Assembly (NCBI GenBank): GCA_903875135.1 | Contig: CAIQUZ010000094.1 | Span: forward strand, 34,249-98,248 | Length of the DNA: 64,000 nt | Reading direction: 5' to 3' | Origin: an uncultured beta proteobacterium | GTDB taxonomy: Bacteria > Pseudomonadota > Gammaproteobacteria > Burkholderiales > Burkholderiaceae | Shown here: piece by piece, positions 19,698 through 28,800 of the stretch | Numbering within the stretch: the first letter of the stretch is position 1 | Layout: each line of letters begins with the position of its first letter | Made by a program: the position numbers and the translations under genes | The notes under the pieces: model-generated | The model's database searches: none | What the model was told of the DNA's origin: nothing | The model's input: only the letters and a program-made list of their open reading frames with translations

Positions 19698-20573
19698 TTA
19701 ATTACTTAGTCCTGCTTTTCTCTCTAATACTCTGATAATGGCGGCATAATCTAATTGTCCATCGCCCTCTGCAACTGCTTGGTGCATCCAATCTAATGTT
19801 GTTTGAGTTTGAGCAAGCGGAGCGCCAAGCTTTTTGGCTGCATCTGTGATTAACGATAGATCTTTAATCATTTGTTCTACCGTAAAGGTGGGAGAAAAGT
19901 CCCGATTTCCCATTGGTTTGCCTAATTGATTCATTTTGGCTTTCATGATGGTTGAGCCCGGCGCACTATTCGTGAGAACTTCCCACATGTCTTCCCATTG
20001 GAGATTACCCAATCTTCCCAAGGTCAAACCTTCCGCCAACATGGCGCTTGTTTGAGCAATCAGTAAATTCACGACTAATTTCATCAACCGAGCCTGCTCT
20101 TGTTCCCCTAGATAAAACACTTTGTTACCCCAACTTGAAAGCATGGGTAAAGCTTGGTCGTATATTTCTTTGGGGCCCGAACTTAAGACTGTCAATTGTG
20201 CTGCCGCCGCCATGTGATTATTACCAGAAACCGCCACTCTTAAATACGGGATTTTTTTATCTAGCAACCATGATGCCGCTGTGCTAGATGCAGAAATTGA
20301 AATTGTGCTCGTATCAACATAGACTGCTTTTGTGCTCACGTTCTCACTAATATATTTTGCAATACTTAAAAATGCTTCATCGTTGGGCATTGAAGTAAAA
20401 ACCCAATCCGCCCATTGATAATCTTCGGGACCACCAATGACTAAGCCGGATTGTTTTGCCATTTCAATTTGTACCGGATTAATATCGATGACCTTAATTG
20501 GGTGACCCAATTTTTTTAAATGGGAAGACAAGGGAAGCCCCATCTTGCCGATACCGATAAATAGAATATTCAT
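19698..20573 (-). CDS. NAD(P)-dependent beta-hydroxyacid dehydrogenase (MmsB/GarR-like), copy B
   Basis: This 291-residue paralogue of the next gene has the Rossmann motif NILFIGIGKMGLPLSSHLKKLG and the substrate block YLRVAVSGNNHMAAAAQLTVLSSGP. The catalytic-Lys segment reads RLMKLVVNLLIAQTSAMLAEG. It diverges substantially from copy A, so it is not a recent duplication. The two dehydrogenases, the amidohydrolase and a Bug protein run in one leftward series and probably act in one pathway. Confidence 0.9.
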   Translation of the reverse strand: MNILFIGIGKMGLPLSSHLKKLGHPIKVIDINPVQIEMAKQSGLVIGGPEDYQWADWVFTSMPNDEAFLSIAKYISENVSTKAVYVDTSTISISASSTAASWLLDKKIPYLRVAVSGNNHMAAAAQLTVLSSGPKEIYDQALPMLSSWGNKVFYLGEQEQARLMKLVVNLLIAQTSAMLAEGLTLGRLGNLQWEDMWEVLTNSAPGSTIMKAKMNQLGKPMGNRDFSPTFTVEQMIKDLSLITDAAKKLGAPLAQTQTTLDWMHQAVAEGDGQLDYAAIIRVLERKAGLSN

Positions 20574-20660
20574 TTTTTGTCTTTAAATGTGATTTTTATC
20601 ACTTATATTGTTTGGTTACAGTTTTCAAGGATAAACTATTTTCTAATGCAATTCGATGAA

Positions 20661-22055
20661 TTACCGTTTTTTTCTAATCTCGTCTCCTGCCGTCGGACTC
20701 ATTGTCCGCTGTCTCCATAATCCCCAAATTGGTAGAATCAAAACCAAAATAAATGCTAATTGAAAATCTTGATTGCTAGGTATATTCGTATTTCCTTGAT
20801 TGAATGCAGTAGCAATACTAAGAGCCAAGGACCCTACCGCGATACCTAAAGCCATACTTAATTGAACACCCGTACTCGCTAAAGCAGATGCTGCGCCCAT
20901 TTTGCTTTGTGGTACATCAGCCAAACCCAAAGTATTGATCGAAGTAAATTGCATGGATCTCACTAATCCATTGATAAATAAAAGAATCATCACAATCCAA
21001 ACGGGCATCGCCTTCGATATAAAGGCACAGGATAATAATGAAAGAAAAATAGCCACACCATTTATAGTCATGACCTTTTTAAATCCATAGCGGTTTAACA
21101 GTGGCGTGGTGATTGTTTTCATGGCTAAATTTCCCACAAAAATACTCATGACAATTAATCCTGCCTGAAATGGGTCGATTCCTAAGCCGACTTGAAGATA
21201 TAAGGGCACTAAAAATGGCGTTGAATGTAAGGCAATCCGAAATATGTTGCCTGCAATTAAGGTTGATTCAAATGTAGGTATTTTTAAAAGTGATAAATCA
21301 ATCATTGGATGAGGTGTCCTTTGAAAGTGCTGAATCGCAATCCATCCAACCACTATCCCTATTGATAAAAAGATGGCAATATGAGTTTTACTATCAGCAA
21401 TGTGTCGGCAGAGTTCAACTGCGTAAATCAAACTAGAAAGTGCTACGCCACTGTAGATAAATCCCTTTCCATCTAATGGTACTTTTGGAGAAATTTCACT
21501 TTTTTTAATTAACACCAAACTGAGGATGATCCCAATGATACCGATGGGTACGTTAATAAAAAAGATCCAATGCCATGAGGCGTATGTTGTAAAAAAACCT
21601 CCTATGGCGGGTCCTACGACCGGCCCGATTAATGCGGGCCAAGTGATTAATCCAATGGCAGCAATAATTCCTTCTTTTGGCGTGTTGCGTAATACAATAA
21701 TCCTGCCAACAGGTACCATTAATGCTCCTCCGATGCCCTGTAATATTCTTGCAAATATAAAGAAAAATAGACTTTCACTGATGCCACATAGTATTGATGC
21801 CCCAGTAAAAATAACAATGGCAAGCGTAAATAATTTTCTCATCCCAATACGATCTGCTAACCAACCGCTGATTGGGATGATGATAGCCAGCGTCAGTAAA
21901 TAGGCGGTAATACCGACACCAACATCCACTGGGAACACTCCGAAATCTTTTGCCATCATTGGTAATGCTGTAGTTATTACTGTGCTATCTAACGTTTCCA
22001 TAAAGAAAGTTGTTGCAACTAGATACGTAAGATATTTATTTTTTACTTCCGACAT
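20661..22055 (-). CDS. MFS transporter, DHA2 (EmrB/QacA) family
   Basis: The 464 residues give about 14 membrane segments. Signatures are LDSTVITTALPMMAKDF (the DHA2 motif D1) and LADRIGMRKLFTLAIVIFTGASILCG (motif A). Family members are proton-driven drug or metabolite exporters. No EmrA-type partner is adjacent, so it probably works alone. It follows the glycosyltransferase gene by 13 bases and may share its transcript. Confidence 0.92.
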   Translation of the reverse strand: MSEVKNKYLTYLVATTFFMETLDSTVITTALPMMAKDFGVFPVDVGVGITAYLLTLAIIIPISGWLADRIGMRKLFTLAIVIFTGASILCGISESLFFFIFARILQGIGGALMVPVGRIIVLRNTPKEGIIAAIGLITWPALIGPVVGPAIGGFFTTYASWHWIFFINVPIGIIGIILSLVLIKKSEISPKVPLDGKGFIYSGVALSSLIYAVELCRHIADSKTHIAIFLSIGIVVGWIAIQHFQRTPHPMIDLSLLKIPTFESTLIAGNIFRIALHSTPFLVPLYLQVGLGIDPFQAGLIVMSIFVGNLAMKTITTPLLNRYGFKKVMTINGVAIFLSLLSCAFISKAMPVWIVMILLFINGLVRSMQFTSINTLGLADVPQSKMGAASALASTGVQLSMALGIAVGSLALSIATAFNQGNTNIPSNQDFQLAFILVLILPIWGLWRQRTMSPTAGDEIRKKR

Positions 22056-22068
22056 GGATCTGACAACC

Positions 22069-22869
22069 TTATTTTTTTCTTGGATTTGTGGTTTGAATCT
22101 CTTTCCAATCTTTTTCCCAAGTTGATTGATATTGGAGTTCCACGGCTTTTACATAGCGATAAAATGTTACTTCAAAATAGGAAAATGCAATTAAAAACCC
22201 TGCCCAACCATCGAGTATGCCTAATTTAAAAAAGTAATGTCTGATAAATGCCCATAAACCATGTCCCAATGCTTTCGCAAAGTTCGATCCTTTTTGCCGT
22301 GGCTTTGAAGCCCCTAAGGAAGAATATCGATTCATTTTTGAGATCGACTCCGCAATATTATTAAAGGGTAGTTGCCAAATCGCATTTTTTAAATACCCAA
22401 TATTTGCCCCATCCTTGATTTCATATTTCTCATGAACGGGACTTTCATCATAGGTAAGATGGGTTCTTTTAAATAATTGCGGTTGACGATAATTAGGGTA
22501 CCATCCAGAGTGTTTTATTTCTTTACCAAGGTAAAAATTTCTTCTTGGCACATAACAAACATCTAATTTGTCTTCTTGAACAATGTTCATGATTTCTTGT
22601 GCAACATCTTGAGTACATCTCTCATCACTATCTAAACTAAATATCCATTCATGTTCACATGCTTTTACCGCATCCGTTCTTAACTTTCCAAATCCATCAA
22701 ACTCGACTTGCACGACTCTCGCTCCCATGGATATGGCAATTTGTGCTGTTTGATCTTTGCTATATGAGTCGATTAATACGATTTCATCAGCCCATTGGAT
22801 ACTTCTAATAGCATCAGCAATTTTTGCCTCTTCGTTGTATGCAATGACATAAGCAGATATTTTGTTCAT
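22069..22869 (-). CDS. Family 2 glycosyltransferase, WaaE/KdtX-like
   Basis: This 266-residue GT-A enzyme begins ISAYVIAYNEEAKIADAIRSIQWADEIVLIDSYSKDQT and carries the metal-binding DSD in FSLDSDERCTQ. The pattern with YVPRRNFYLGKEIKHSGWYPNYRQPQLF and a C-terminal membrane-associated helix resembles lipopolysaccharide core beta-1,4-glucosyltransferases of the WaaE type. It probably adds a sugar to the LPS core; the acceptor is inferred. Confidence 0.88.
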   Translation of the reverse strand: MNKISAYVIAYNEEAKIADAIRSIQWADEIVLIDSYSKDQTAQIAISMGARVVQVEFDGFGKLRTDAVKACEHEWIFSLDSDERCTQDVAQEIMNIVQEDKLDVCYVPRRNFYLGKEIKHSGWYPNYRQPQLFKRTHLTYDESPVHEKYEIKDGANIGYLKNAIWQLPFNNIAESISKMNRYSSLGASKPRQKGSNFAKALGHGLWAFIRHYFFKLGILDGWAGFLIAFSYFEVTFYRYVKAVELQYQSTWEKDWKEIQTTNPRKK

Positions 22870-22899
22870 ATTGTTATTTTAGTGTTTTTGTTTTATTGG

Positions 22900-23235
22900 T
22901 CATATCTTTACTTTGATTCTGGGTTTCGCCCTTGTCTCTTTTGATAAGGGCTCTAATTTTTCTTCGATGGATTGTAATTCTTGGATTAAGTCCCCAATTA
23001 GACTCTTTTGGGCAAAGTAATACAAACTAGTTCCTTCTTTCTCAACTTCAATAAAGCCAGCCAAGTTTAATTGCTTGAGGTGAAAGCTTAAAGTGGCCTG
23101 TGGAATTTGCAATAACTGTTTCAACTCGTTTGGCCTAATACCCATGGGCCAAGCATCTACCACGTGATAGTAGATCTTTAAACGTAGGTCTTGTCCTAAA
23201 GTTAAAAAAGCAAAGGCAATAGCATTAATTTCCAT
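22900..23235 (-). CDS. ArsR-family winged-helix repressor
   Basis: This 111-residue protein has the ArsR helix-turn-helix: LRLKIYYHVVDAWPMGIRPNELKQLLQIPQATLSFHLKQLNLAGFIEVEKEGTSLYYF. The metal-site CVC of arsenic sensors is absent, so it may sense something else or act as a constitutive repressor. A palindromic sequence overlaps its start region (next entry). No arsenic-resistance genes are nearby. Confidence 0.88.
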   Translation of the reverse strand: MEINAIAFAFLTLGQDLRLKIYYHVVDAWPMGIRPNELKQLLQIPQATLSFHLKQLNLAGFIEVEKEGTSLYYFAQKSLIGDLIQELQSIEEKLEPLSKETRAKPRIKVKI

Positions 23236-23236
23236 A

Positions 23237-23254
23237 TTTCCAATTATATTGAAA
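23237..23254. promoter_or_regulatory. Possible ArsR operator
   Basis: TTTCCAATTATATTGAAA is an imperfect palindrome directly upstream of the ArsR gene, inside a wider AATTTC/GAAATT inverted repeat (23227-23256). The position suits autorepression; no binding evidence exists. Confidence 0.35.
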
Positions 23255-23403
23255 TTAACAGCTATTGACGGGATATATTTACCTTTTATGTGGTTTTTTT
23301 GAGCTTTTACTGTTATTCTGAATTCTGATCACAATCGTGTGCCCCTTATGGGTTCTTATTTGAGCTTTGCTCCCTTAAAAAATCAATGTTTCTGGGAGTA
23401 GTT

Positions 23404-23613
23404 ATGGCAGTAGGCCAAAATCAAAAAACACGTAAAAATGATCCATTAGTGACCAAAACTGGTAAAGCTAGGTTAGGGCCATTAAATTTAACGCAATTAA
23501 ATAATATGTTGGCTAAATCAACAAAGCCTAAAGAGCAAGCGAAAATTAAACGTGAAATCTCTAAACGTCCTCCAGCACCTATCGTTTCTGAGCCTGTGGC
23601 TGTGGCTGAGTAA
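23404..23613 (+). CDS. Small basic protein of unknown function
   Basis: From the ATG at 23404 (GGGAG five bases upstream) the protein has 69 residues, strongly basic: VGQNQKTRKNDPLVTKTGKARLGPLNLTQLNNMLAKSTKPKEQAKIKREISKR, with a Pro/Val tail. The composition suggests a nucleic-acid-binding or ribosome-associated role, but I do not recognise the family. The track start six codons upstream lacks the ribosome site. Confidence 0.7.
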   Translation: MAVGQNQKTRKNDPLVTKTGKARLGPLNLTQLNNMLAKSTKPKEQAKIKREISKRPPAPIVSEPVAVAE

Positions 23614-23642
23614 TCAACCCCTCTGCTTGCTGGAAGGGTTTT

Positions 23643-23834
23643 ATGCGTAAAGTTGTTGATCTCTATAAACGATCAGCGAAAGATCAATTAGTCTGGACGT
23701 ATGTTATTCATTTGGGACAGGATGGTTCTCATCCTAGCATTTTGGATTTTAAAGAAGAGGGCTTAAGGCTGGCCTTGATTGATAATCTTGGCACTGAGCA
23801 AACTCTATTGGTTAAAGTCCGAGGTTATGAGTGA
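23643..23834 (+). CDS. Small hypothetical protein
   Basis: This is a 63-residue ORF (MRKVVDLYKRSAKDQLVWTYVIHLGQDG...) starting 29 bases after the previous small gene with AAGGG at good spacing. It is acidic in the second half and has no recognised domain. Its end overlaps the convergent EamA gene by ten bases. It is probably co-transcribed with the basic protein. Confidence 0.6.
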   Translation: MRKVVDLYKRSAKDQLVWTYVIHLGQDGSHPSILDFKEEGLRLALIDNLGTEQTLLVKVRGYE

Positions 23835-24703
23835 GCTCGTACCACTAACATTTTTTTTCCAACCAGAATGGATAAAACGACCATTCCGGCAAAAATAAAA
23901 TTGATAGCCGTTAGTTGTTCTGAAAGAAAGATATTCGCAAAGATTAATGTAAAGAATGGTTGCAGTAACTGAACCTGACTCACACGTGAGATTCCCCCCA
24001 CGGATAATCCTGCATACCAAAAGAAAAACCCAATATACATGGAGAACAATCCCAAAAAGACGAACGAATACCAATAGTGGGCGTCAACTTGAAGGTACTC
24101 CTGTTGAAACGCAAGATACGTAACAAGTCCGTTTAAAGGTAACGATAATACGACAGCCCAAGAAATCACGAGTCGAGGGCTAATCTCACGAGACAACTCG
24201 CCACCCTGAGCATATCCAATTGCTGAAAAAATGGCGGCAAATAACAGTAAAAAATCCATGATGGTCAGTTGTCCAGCTCCTTGAATCAATGCGTAAATTA
24301 AAACGAGCGCAGTCCCGAATATTGATGCGAACCAAAACCCTTTCGATGGCCGCTCTTTAAAACGAAGAACACCAACAATGGTCGTCATCATCGGCATAAA
24401 ACCTAAAATAATTCCGCCATGTGAAGAAGACCCTTTGGACATCGCTAATGTCATTAAAAATGGAAATCCAATCACAATTCCACCAATGATAAATAACATT
24501 TTTTTGATTGTTTTCCATGGTGGTATTGGTGCTTTCAACCACCCTATATAGATCAGGCCAGCACAGCCAGCTAAGGTGGCCCGACCAAAGGAAACAAAGG
24601 CCGGCGAAAACACCTCCACAGCAAGTTTGGTCATTGGCAAAGTTAACCCAAAAATGAGAATACCAACGACACCAATTAACATTCCCTTTGTTTCTAATTT
24701 CAA
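23825..24703 (-). CDS. EamA/DMT-family transporter
   Basis: The 292 residues give ten membrane segments in two EamA repeats (LPMTKLAVEVFSPAFVSFGRATLAG in the first half; SRVSQVQLLQPFFTLIFANIFLSEQLTAINFIFAGMVVLSI in the second). The family exports amino acids and metabolites. It ends 18 bases from the Bug gene upstream and may be co-transcribed with it. Confidence 0.9.
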   Translation of the reverse strand: MKLETKGMLIGVVGILIFGLTLPMTKLAVEVFSPAFVSFGRATLAGCAGLIYIGWLKAPIPPWKTIKKMLFIIGGIVIGFPFLMTLAMSKGSSSHGGIILGFMPMMTTIVGVLRFKERPSKGFWFASIFGTALVLIYALIQGAGQLTIMDFLLLFAAIFSAIGYAQGGELSREISPRLVISWAVVLSLPLNGLVTYLAFQQEYLQVDAHYWYSFVFLGLFSMYIGFFFWYAGLSVGGISRVSQVQLLQPFFTLIFANIFLSEQLTAINFIFAGMVVLSILVGKKMLVVRAHS

Positions 24704-24721
24704 GCGATTCTCAATCTATAT

Positions 24722-25705
24722 TTAACCTGGTTGAATGTCTGCGGCTTTTACAACTTTAGCCCAGCGATCGATTTCTAATCGAATGAATGCTGCAAATTCA
24801 GCTGGAGTACTCACTCGTACAATTGCCCCAGCATTTTTCATTTGTTCAATTGCCGCTTCATGATTAAAGGTGTGTTGTACGCCAACATTCAACATTTGAA
24901 TAATTTCTTTTGATGTACCAACCTTAACTACCAGACCATACCACTGTGTTACATCAAAACTTTTTAAAGCAGGTAATGGTGTTTCTGAAATGGCTGGGAC
25001 TTGGGGCAAGGCTTCGATTCTCTTCAATGTTGAAACGCCAAGTGCCATTACCTTACCACTTTGAATAAATGGCATGAGTGGTGGAACACCCGTCATGATC
25101 ATGTCAACTTGCCCACCAATCACGTCGGTCACTGCGGGTGATGTTCCTTTATAAGGGATATGAACAGCTTGAATACCTGTCTGTAACTTGAAATACTCCA
25201 TCGCTGTATGTGCGGCGCTACCATTTCCGCCTGAGCTGTAAGTGAGTTGATTGGGGTTTTGCTTTGCATAGGCAATCAATTCTGCAACCGTCTTAACACC
25301 TAATTTTGGATGAACAACCAACACGTTGGGTACCGTGGCAATTAGACTAATAGGAGCTAAGTCACGACGCGGATCATAGTTTAAGTTTTTAAATAAAGAT
25401 ACATTGACAGCAAGGCTTCCAATATTGCCTAAATAAATCGTATAGCCATCTGCTGGAGAACCTAACAATACATCCATGGCAATCTGACCGCTAGCGCCAG
25501 GTTTGTTTTCTATGATGACAGGTTGTTTGTATTGAATCATTAACTGATTCGCTAACATCCTGGCAAAAATATCTGTAGACCCTCCGGGCGGAAATGGCAC
25601 AATCAGTTTGATCGGCTTATCTGGGTATGCGGCAAAACAGGGCTGTATACACGTCATAAGTGCTATTACAACAAATAGTCGAGATATAAAGTTTGTTAAG
25701 TTCAC
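24722..25705 (-). CDS. Bug/TctC family periplasmic binding protein (4 of 5)
   Basis: This 327-residue protein has a signal peptide (VIALMTCIQPCFAA) and the hallmark YPDKPIKLIVPFPPGGSTDIFARM and IENKPGASGQIAMDVLLGSPADGYTIYLG. The track start is a GTG with no clear ribosome site and lies directly behind a small hairpin (next entry). It precedes the EamA transporter in transcription. Confidence 0.92.
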   Translation of the reverse strand: MNLTNFISRLFVVIALMTCIQPCFAAYPDKPIKLIVPFPPGGSTDIFARMLANQLMIQYKQPVIIENKPGASGQIAMDVLLGSPADGYTIYLGNIGSLAVNVSLFKNLNYDPRRDLAPISLIATVPNVLVVHPKLGVKTVAELIAYAKQNPNQLTYSSGGNGSAAHTAMEYFKLQTGIQAVHIPYKGTSPAVTDVIGGQVDMIMTGVPPLMPFIQSGKVMALGVSTLKRIEALPQVPAISETPLPALKSFDVTQWYGLVVKVGTSKEIIQMLNVGVQHTFNHEAAIEQMKNAGAIVRVSTPAEFAAFIRLEIDRWAKVVKAADIQPG

Positions 25706-25721
25706 CTGTCTATTTTGACAG
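25706..25721 (-). promoter_or_regulatory. Hairpin abutting the GTG start of Bug protein 4
   Basis: CTGTC, a six-base loop and GACAG form an inverted repeat immediately before the start codon. It could occlude ribosome binding or be a small operator. Confidence 0.35.
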
Positions 25722-25824
25722 ATATATTTTCATAAAGAGTGAATCCACACTCTTGCTAAAAATAGAGCGCTTTCATATCCAACGTATTATTAGTCATCAT
25801 GCCTAAATCGACCCAACGCAAGCA

Positions 25825-26595
25825 ATGAACAATTTACTGATACTCAAACTCATCACTGTTCCTTTTTTTATTCTCATCATTTCGCTAGCGGGTAAAAGAT
25901 GGGGAGCTGAATTAGCCGGTAAGCTATCCGCCTTACCTGTCGTGGCAGGTCCAATCGTATTTTTTCTGATTCTTGACCAAGGGACCGATTACGGTTTTAA
26001 TGCCTCGATTTCTGCCATCTATGGTTGCATCGGAATTCTAGTATTTGGTTTAGTCTACTGCTGGGCTAGTCAACACTTTCGCTACCTGACTTGCTTAGGT
26101 TTTGCCATTCTCGCCTGGGTGATGGTGTCTTATTTTCTAACCCTTTTTCCAACACACCTTGCTTTGGCTTGTGGCGTAACCATCCTCTTTCTTGCATTCA
26201 CACCAAAGCTATTACCTCGAGTCGTTCATGAAAAACCTCTTCCTCAATCTTTAAAAGATTTGCCCTTTAGATTAGTGGTTGGTGGACTCTTAGCATTCCT
26301 CACCATTGTTTTTGGAAACTTATTGGGTAGTGTTTGGGTGGGGATACTATCAACTTTCCCCATCAACAGTTTGGTACTCACTGTGTTTACCCACAAAACT
26401 TTTGGTCAAGAACACGTTATTCCTATTTATCGCGGATTAACCAAGGGACTTTTATCTTTTGTGGCTTATTTTGCTGTGCAAACCTTGCTCATCAAAAGTA
26501 TGGCTCTGTGGCTGGTGACGGTCTTGTCAATCCTTACGGCAATCATTGTCCAACTCATGATTCAACAACTTCTTAAAAAACAAGCCCATCATTGA
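25825..26595 (+). CDS. Membrane protein with two related halves, function unknown
   Basis: This 256-residue protein has about eight membrane segments. The N-terminal half contains GKRWGAELAGKLSALPVVAGPIVFFLILDQG and the C-terminal half GNLLGSVWVGILSTFPINSLVLTVFTHKTFG; both follow a 'G..W...L.G.LS.(L/F)P......(V/L)' plan, so the protein looks like an internal duplication. I cannot name the family. It diverges from the Bug gene. Confidence 0.75.
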   Translation: MNNLLILKLITVPFFILIISLAGKRWGAELAGKLSALPVVAGPIVFFLILDQGTDYGFNASISAIYGCIGILVFGLVYCWASQHFRYLTCLGFAILAWVMVSYFLTLFPTHLALACGVTILFLAFTPKLLPRVVHEKPLPQSLKDLPFRLVVGGLLAFLTIVFGNLLGSVWVGILSTFPINSLVLTVFTHKTFGQEHVIPIYRGLTKGLLSFVAYFAVQTLLIKSMALWLVTVLSILTAIIVQLMIQQLLKKQAHH

Positions 26596-26618
26596 GCCCA
26601 GTAAGTGCTCTAGGCTAT

Positions 26619-28724
26619 TTATTCATGATCTATTTGGATATCCTTCAACTCTTTTTTTAAATCAATAGCAACTTTCGCAAACACTGGTGCCCAATTTTTC
26701 ATACTTTCTTGACGGTAGATGGTCATTGATTGATACCAAGGCGTATCTTTTCGGTCAAGCATCCAACGCCAGTCTGGGCTAAACGGAATTAACAGCCAAG
26801 TTTTTTTCCCAATTGCGCCACTTAAGTGAGCCACACTAGTGTCGACACTAATCACAATATCCATCAGCTCACATAATGCAGCTGTATCCTCAAAATGATC
26901 CAATTCATCGCCATACGATTTAAATAAAGGGTATTTTTCAATCAATTGTCGATCTACATCTCGCATCTCTTTTTGTAAAGTGATGTACTCAAATTCTTGG
27001 GGTAAGTAAGGGATGATTTCAAATAATAAAATACTTCGATTTTGATCATTTTCATGCATTTTATTACCACTACAAATGAGTCCCACACGTGGCTTTTTTT
27101 TAGGCCCAAGCCTTAACTGCCATTTGTTAAGATATTCCGGTAAAGGGTTTAAATATCCATGCGCTAAAGGAATGTTGTCGAGTTCTAAATTTAAATAATG
27201 TGGCAAACTTAATAAAGGGCAGTAATAATCAAACTCGGTAAATTCAGTTTTGTATGAAATCACTCGAGATACTCCGGGTACTTGGTTCATCAACCCAATT
27301 AAAGGTTTTTGAACTTCAAAAACCACCTTCGCTCCCTTGTTTTCTAATTGATATAACAATCGACAAAACTGTATGGTGTCGCCTAGTCCCTGTTCAATAT
27401 GAATCAAGATAGTCTTGCCCTCTAGGCTCTGAGTACCATTCCAAAATGGTTGCGGATAATCTCTTGGTTTTTCAATTAAAGACTCCCTTTCCCATCGCTT
27501 TTCATACAGTTGGAAACCTTCCCTATATTTCCCCAGCGTTAATAGCATAATTCCTTTTGCAAAGAGCGTTTCTTCATCATCTGGATTGAGGGTGAGAACA
27601 TGATCTAATTGCTGAATCGCTTCTTCGAATTGATTTAATTCTTTATAGATGTTGCCAATGTTGTAATTTGCCCGAACATCATTAGGCGCAATCACTAAGG
27701 CTTGTGCGTAGGCGTCAATCGCTAAATCCGTACGGTTCAAGTCGTGCAAAATATTACCTAAATTAGAATAGGCGTCTGGTTCATTTGGATTAGCTTCTAC
27801 TGCGCGGCTGTAGTAAAGAGCTGACTCATCAAACCGCTTTACACGCCTTAGGGTATTCGCAAGATTAGTTAATGCATCAAAATATTCCGGGTCAATCTCA
27901 ATTGCTTTTTTATAGCAATAAATGGCATCTTCAAATTTCAACGTATCTTTTAAGGCATTGCCTAACCCGTAATAACTTTCTTTTTCATCTGGCTTTAAGT
28001 GAATATGTGCTTTGTAGGCATCAATCGCTAATGCATATTTTTTCTGAAGAATCAGTGCATTTGCTCGACCAAGCACAACTTCTGGATAGGAGGGATTGAG
28101 CTTTAAGATTTTGTCATAAGCATTAATTGCCTCTTCTAGATCCTCAAGAGCTAAATACGTATTTCCTAAGTTCAGCAGTGCCTTCGTATTGTTTGGCTCT
28201 ATCTGTAGAACCATAAGATAGTCTTTTATTGCTTCTTGATATTTTTTTATTTTTTTATACGCATTGCCTCTGTTATATAGGGCATCAATCTGGTGATTGT
28301 CTTTTTGCAGTATTTTGCTATAAGCGTTAATCGCTTCTTCATGTTTTTGAATAGCGCTATAAAGGTTGGCTAAGTTGTATTGGGCATCAGTAAATTCAGC
28401 TTGCATTTTTAAAGCTACTTGATAATCAGCTAGCGCTTCTTGCATTTTTTTTATTTCGAAATAGGCACTTCCACGATTGTTGAAGTACGCTGCATTTTTT
28501 TCAATCTTCAGTGCCTGATTAAACCATTTAATGGCTTCTTGGGGCTTGCCTCTAAAAAGATCGATCAGGCCCAGCCCATGCAACGCATCTGCGTGCCTAG
28601 GTTGCAATTTAATAATGGATTGATATATTTTTTCGGCATCTTCTAATCGACCATTTTGATGATGGTTAAGCGCTTCACTATATTGTTTTTGTAAGTACGC
28701 AAGCGCTTGTTGGGTGTTTGACAT
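26619..28724 (-). CDS. TPR protein fused to a glycosyltransferase-like domain
   Basis: This 701-residue protein opens with about eleven tetratricopeptide repeats (residues about 8-400, for example YNLANLYSAIQKHEEAINAYSKIL) and ends in a domain with ILIHIEQGLGDTIQFCRLLYQLENKGAKVVFEV, RVGLICSGN and VISVDTSVAHLSGAIGKKTWLLIPFSPDWRW, as in GT9/O-GlcNAc-transferase-like proteins. Such fusions are thought to modify proteins or surface glycans. It is the last gene of the leftward surface-polysaccharide operon. Confidence 0.9.
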   Translation of the reverse strand: MSNTQQALAYLQKQYSEALNHHQNGRLEDAEKIYQSIIKLQPRHADALHGLGLIDLFRGKPQEAIKWFNQALKIEKNAAYFNNRGSAYFEIKKMQEALADYQVALKMQAEFTDAQYNLANLYSAIQKHEEAINAYSKILQKDNHQIDALYNRGNAYKKIKKYQEAIKDYLMVLQIEPNNTKALLNLGNTYLALEDLEEAINAYDKILKLNPSYPEVVLGRANALILQKKYALAIDAYKAHIHLKPDEKESYYGLGNALKDTLKFEDAIYCYKKAIEIDPEYFDALTNLANTLRRVKRFDESALYYSRAVEANPNEPDAYSNLGNILHDLNRTDLAIDAYAQALVIAPNDVRANYNIGNIYKELNQFEEAIQQLDHVLTLNPDDEETLFAKGIMLLTLGKYREGFQLYEKRWERESLIEKPRDYPQPFWNGTQSLEGKTILIHIEQGLGDTIQFCRLLYQLENKGAKVVFEVQKPLIGLMNQVPGVSRVISYKTEFTEFDYYCPLLSLPHYLNLELDNIPLAHGYLNPLPEYLNKWQLRLGPKKKPRVGLICSGNKMHENDQNRSILLFEIIPYLPQEFEYITLQKEMRDVDRQLIEKYPLFKSYGDELDHFEDTAALCELMDIVISVDTSVAHLSGAIGKKTWLLIPFSPDWRWMLDRKDTPWYQSMTIYRQESMKNWAPVFAKVAIDLKKELKDIQIDHE

Positions 28725-28747
28725 TGATAAATCTTACTGATTAAATG

Positions 28748-28792
28748 ATTCTGTAAAGCACAGAATAAGTCCCTAATTTGTCACCTATTCTG
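28748..28792 (-). promoter_or_regulatory. Competing hairpins between the Pht5-like and TPR genes
   Basis: The segment ACAGAATA can pair either with ATTCTGT (28748-28754) or with TATTCTG (28786-28792), so two hairpins exclude each other. The element lies between the stop of the upstream gene and the start of the TPR gene and has an attenuator-like layout. Confidence 0.35.
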
Positions 28793-28800
28793 GAATTATT

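Noticed and set aside
26619-28724. DNA-level tandem repeats in the TPR gene
   Set aside because: The periodicity comes from degenerate 34-residue protein repeats, not from nucleotide repeats or a CRISPR array.
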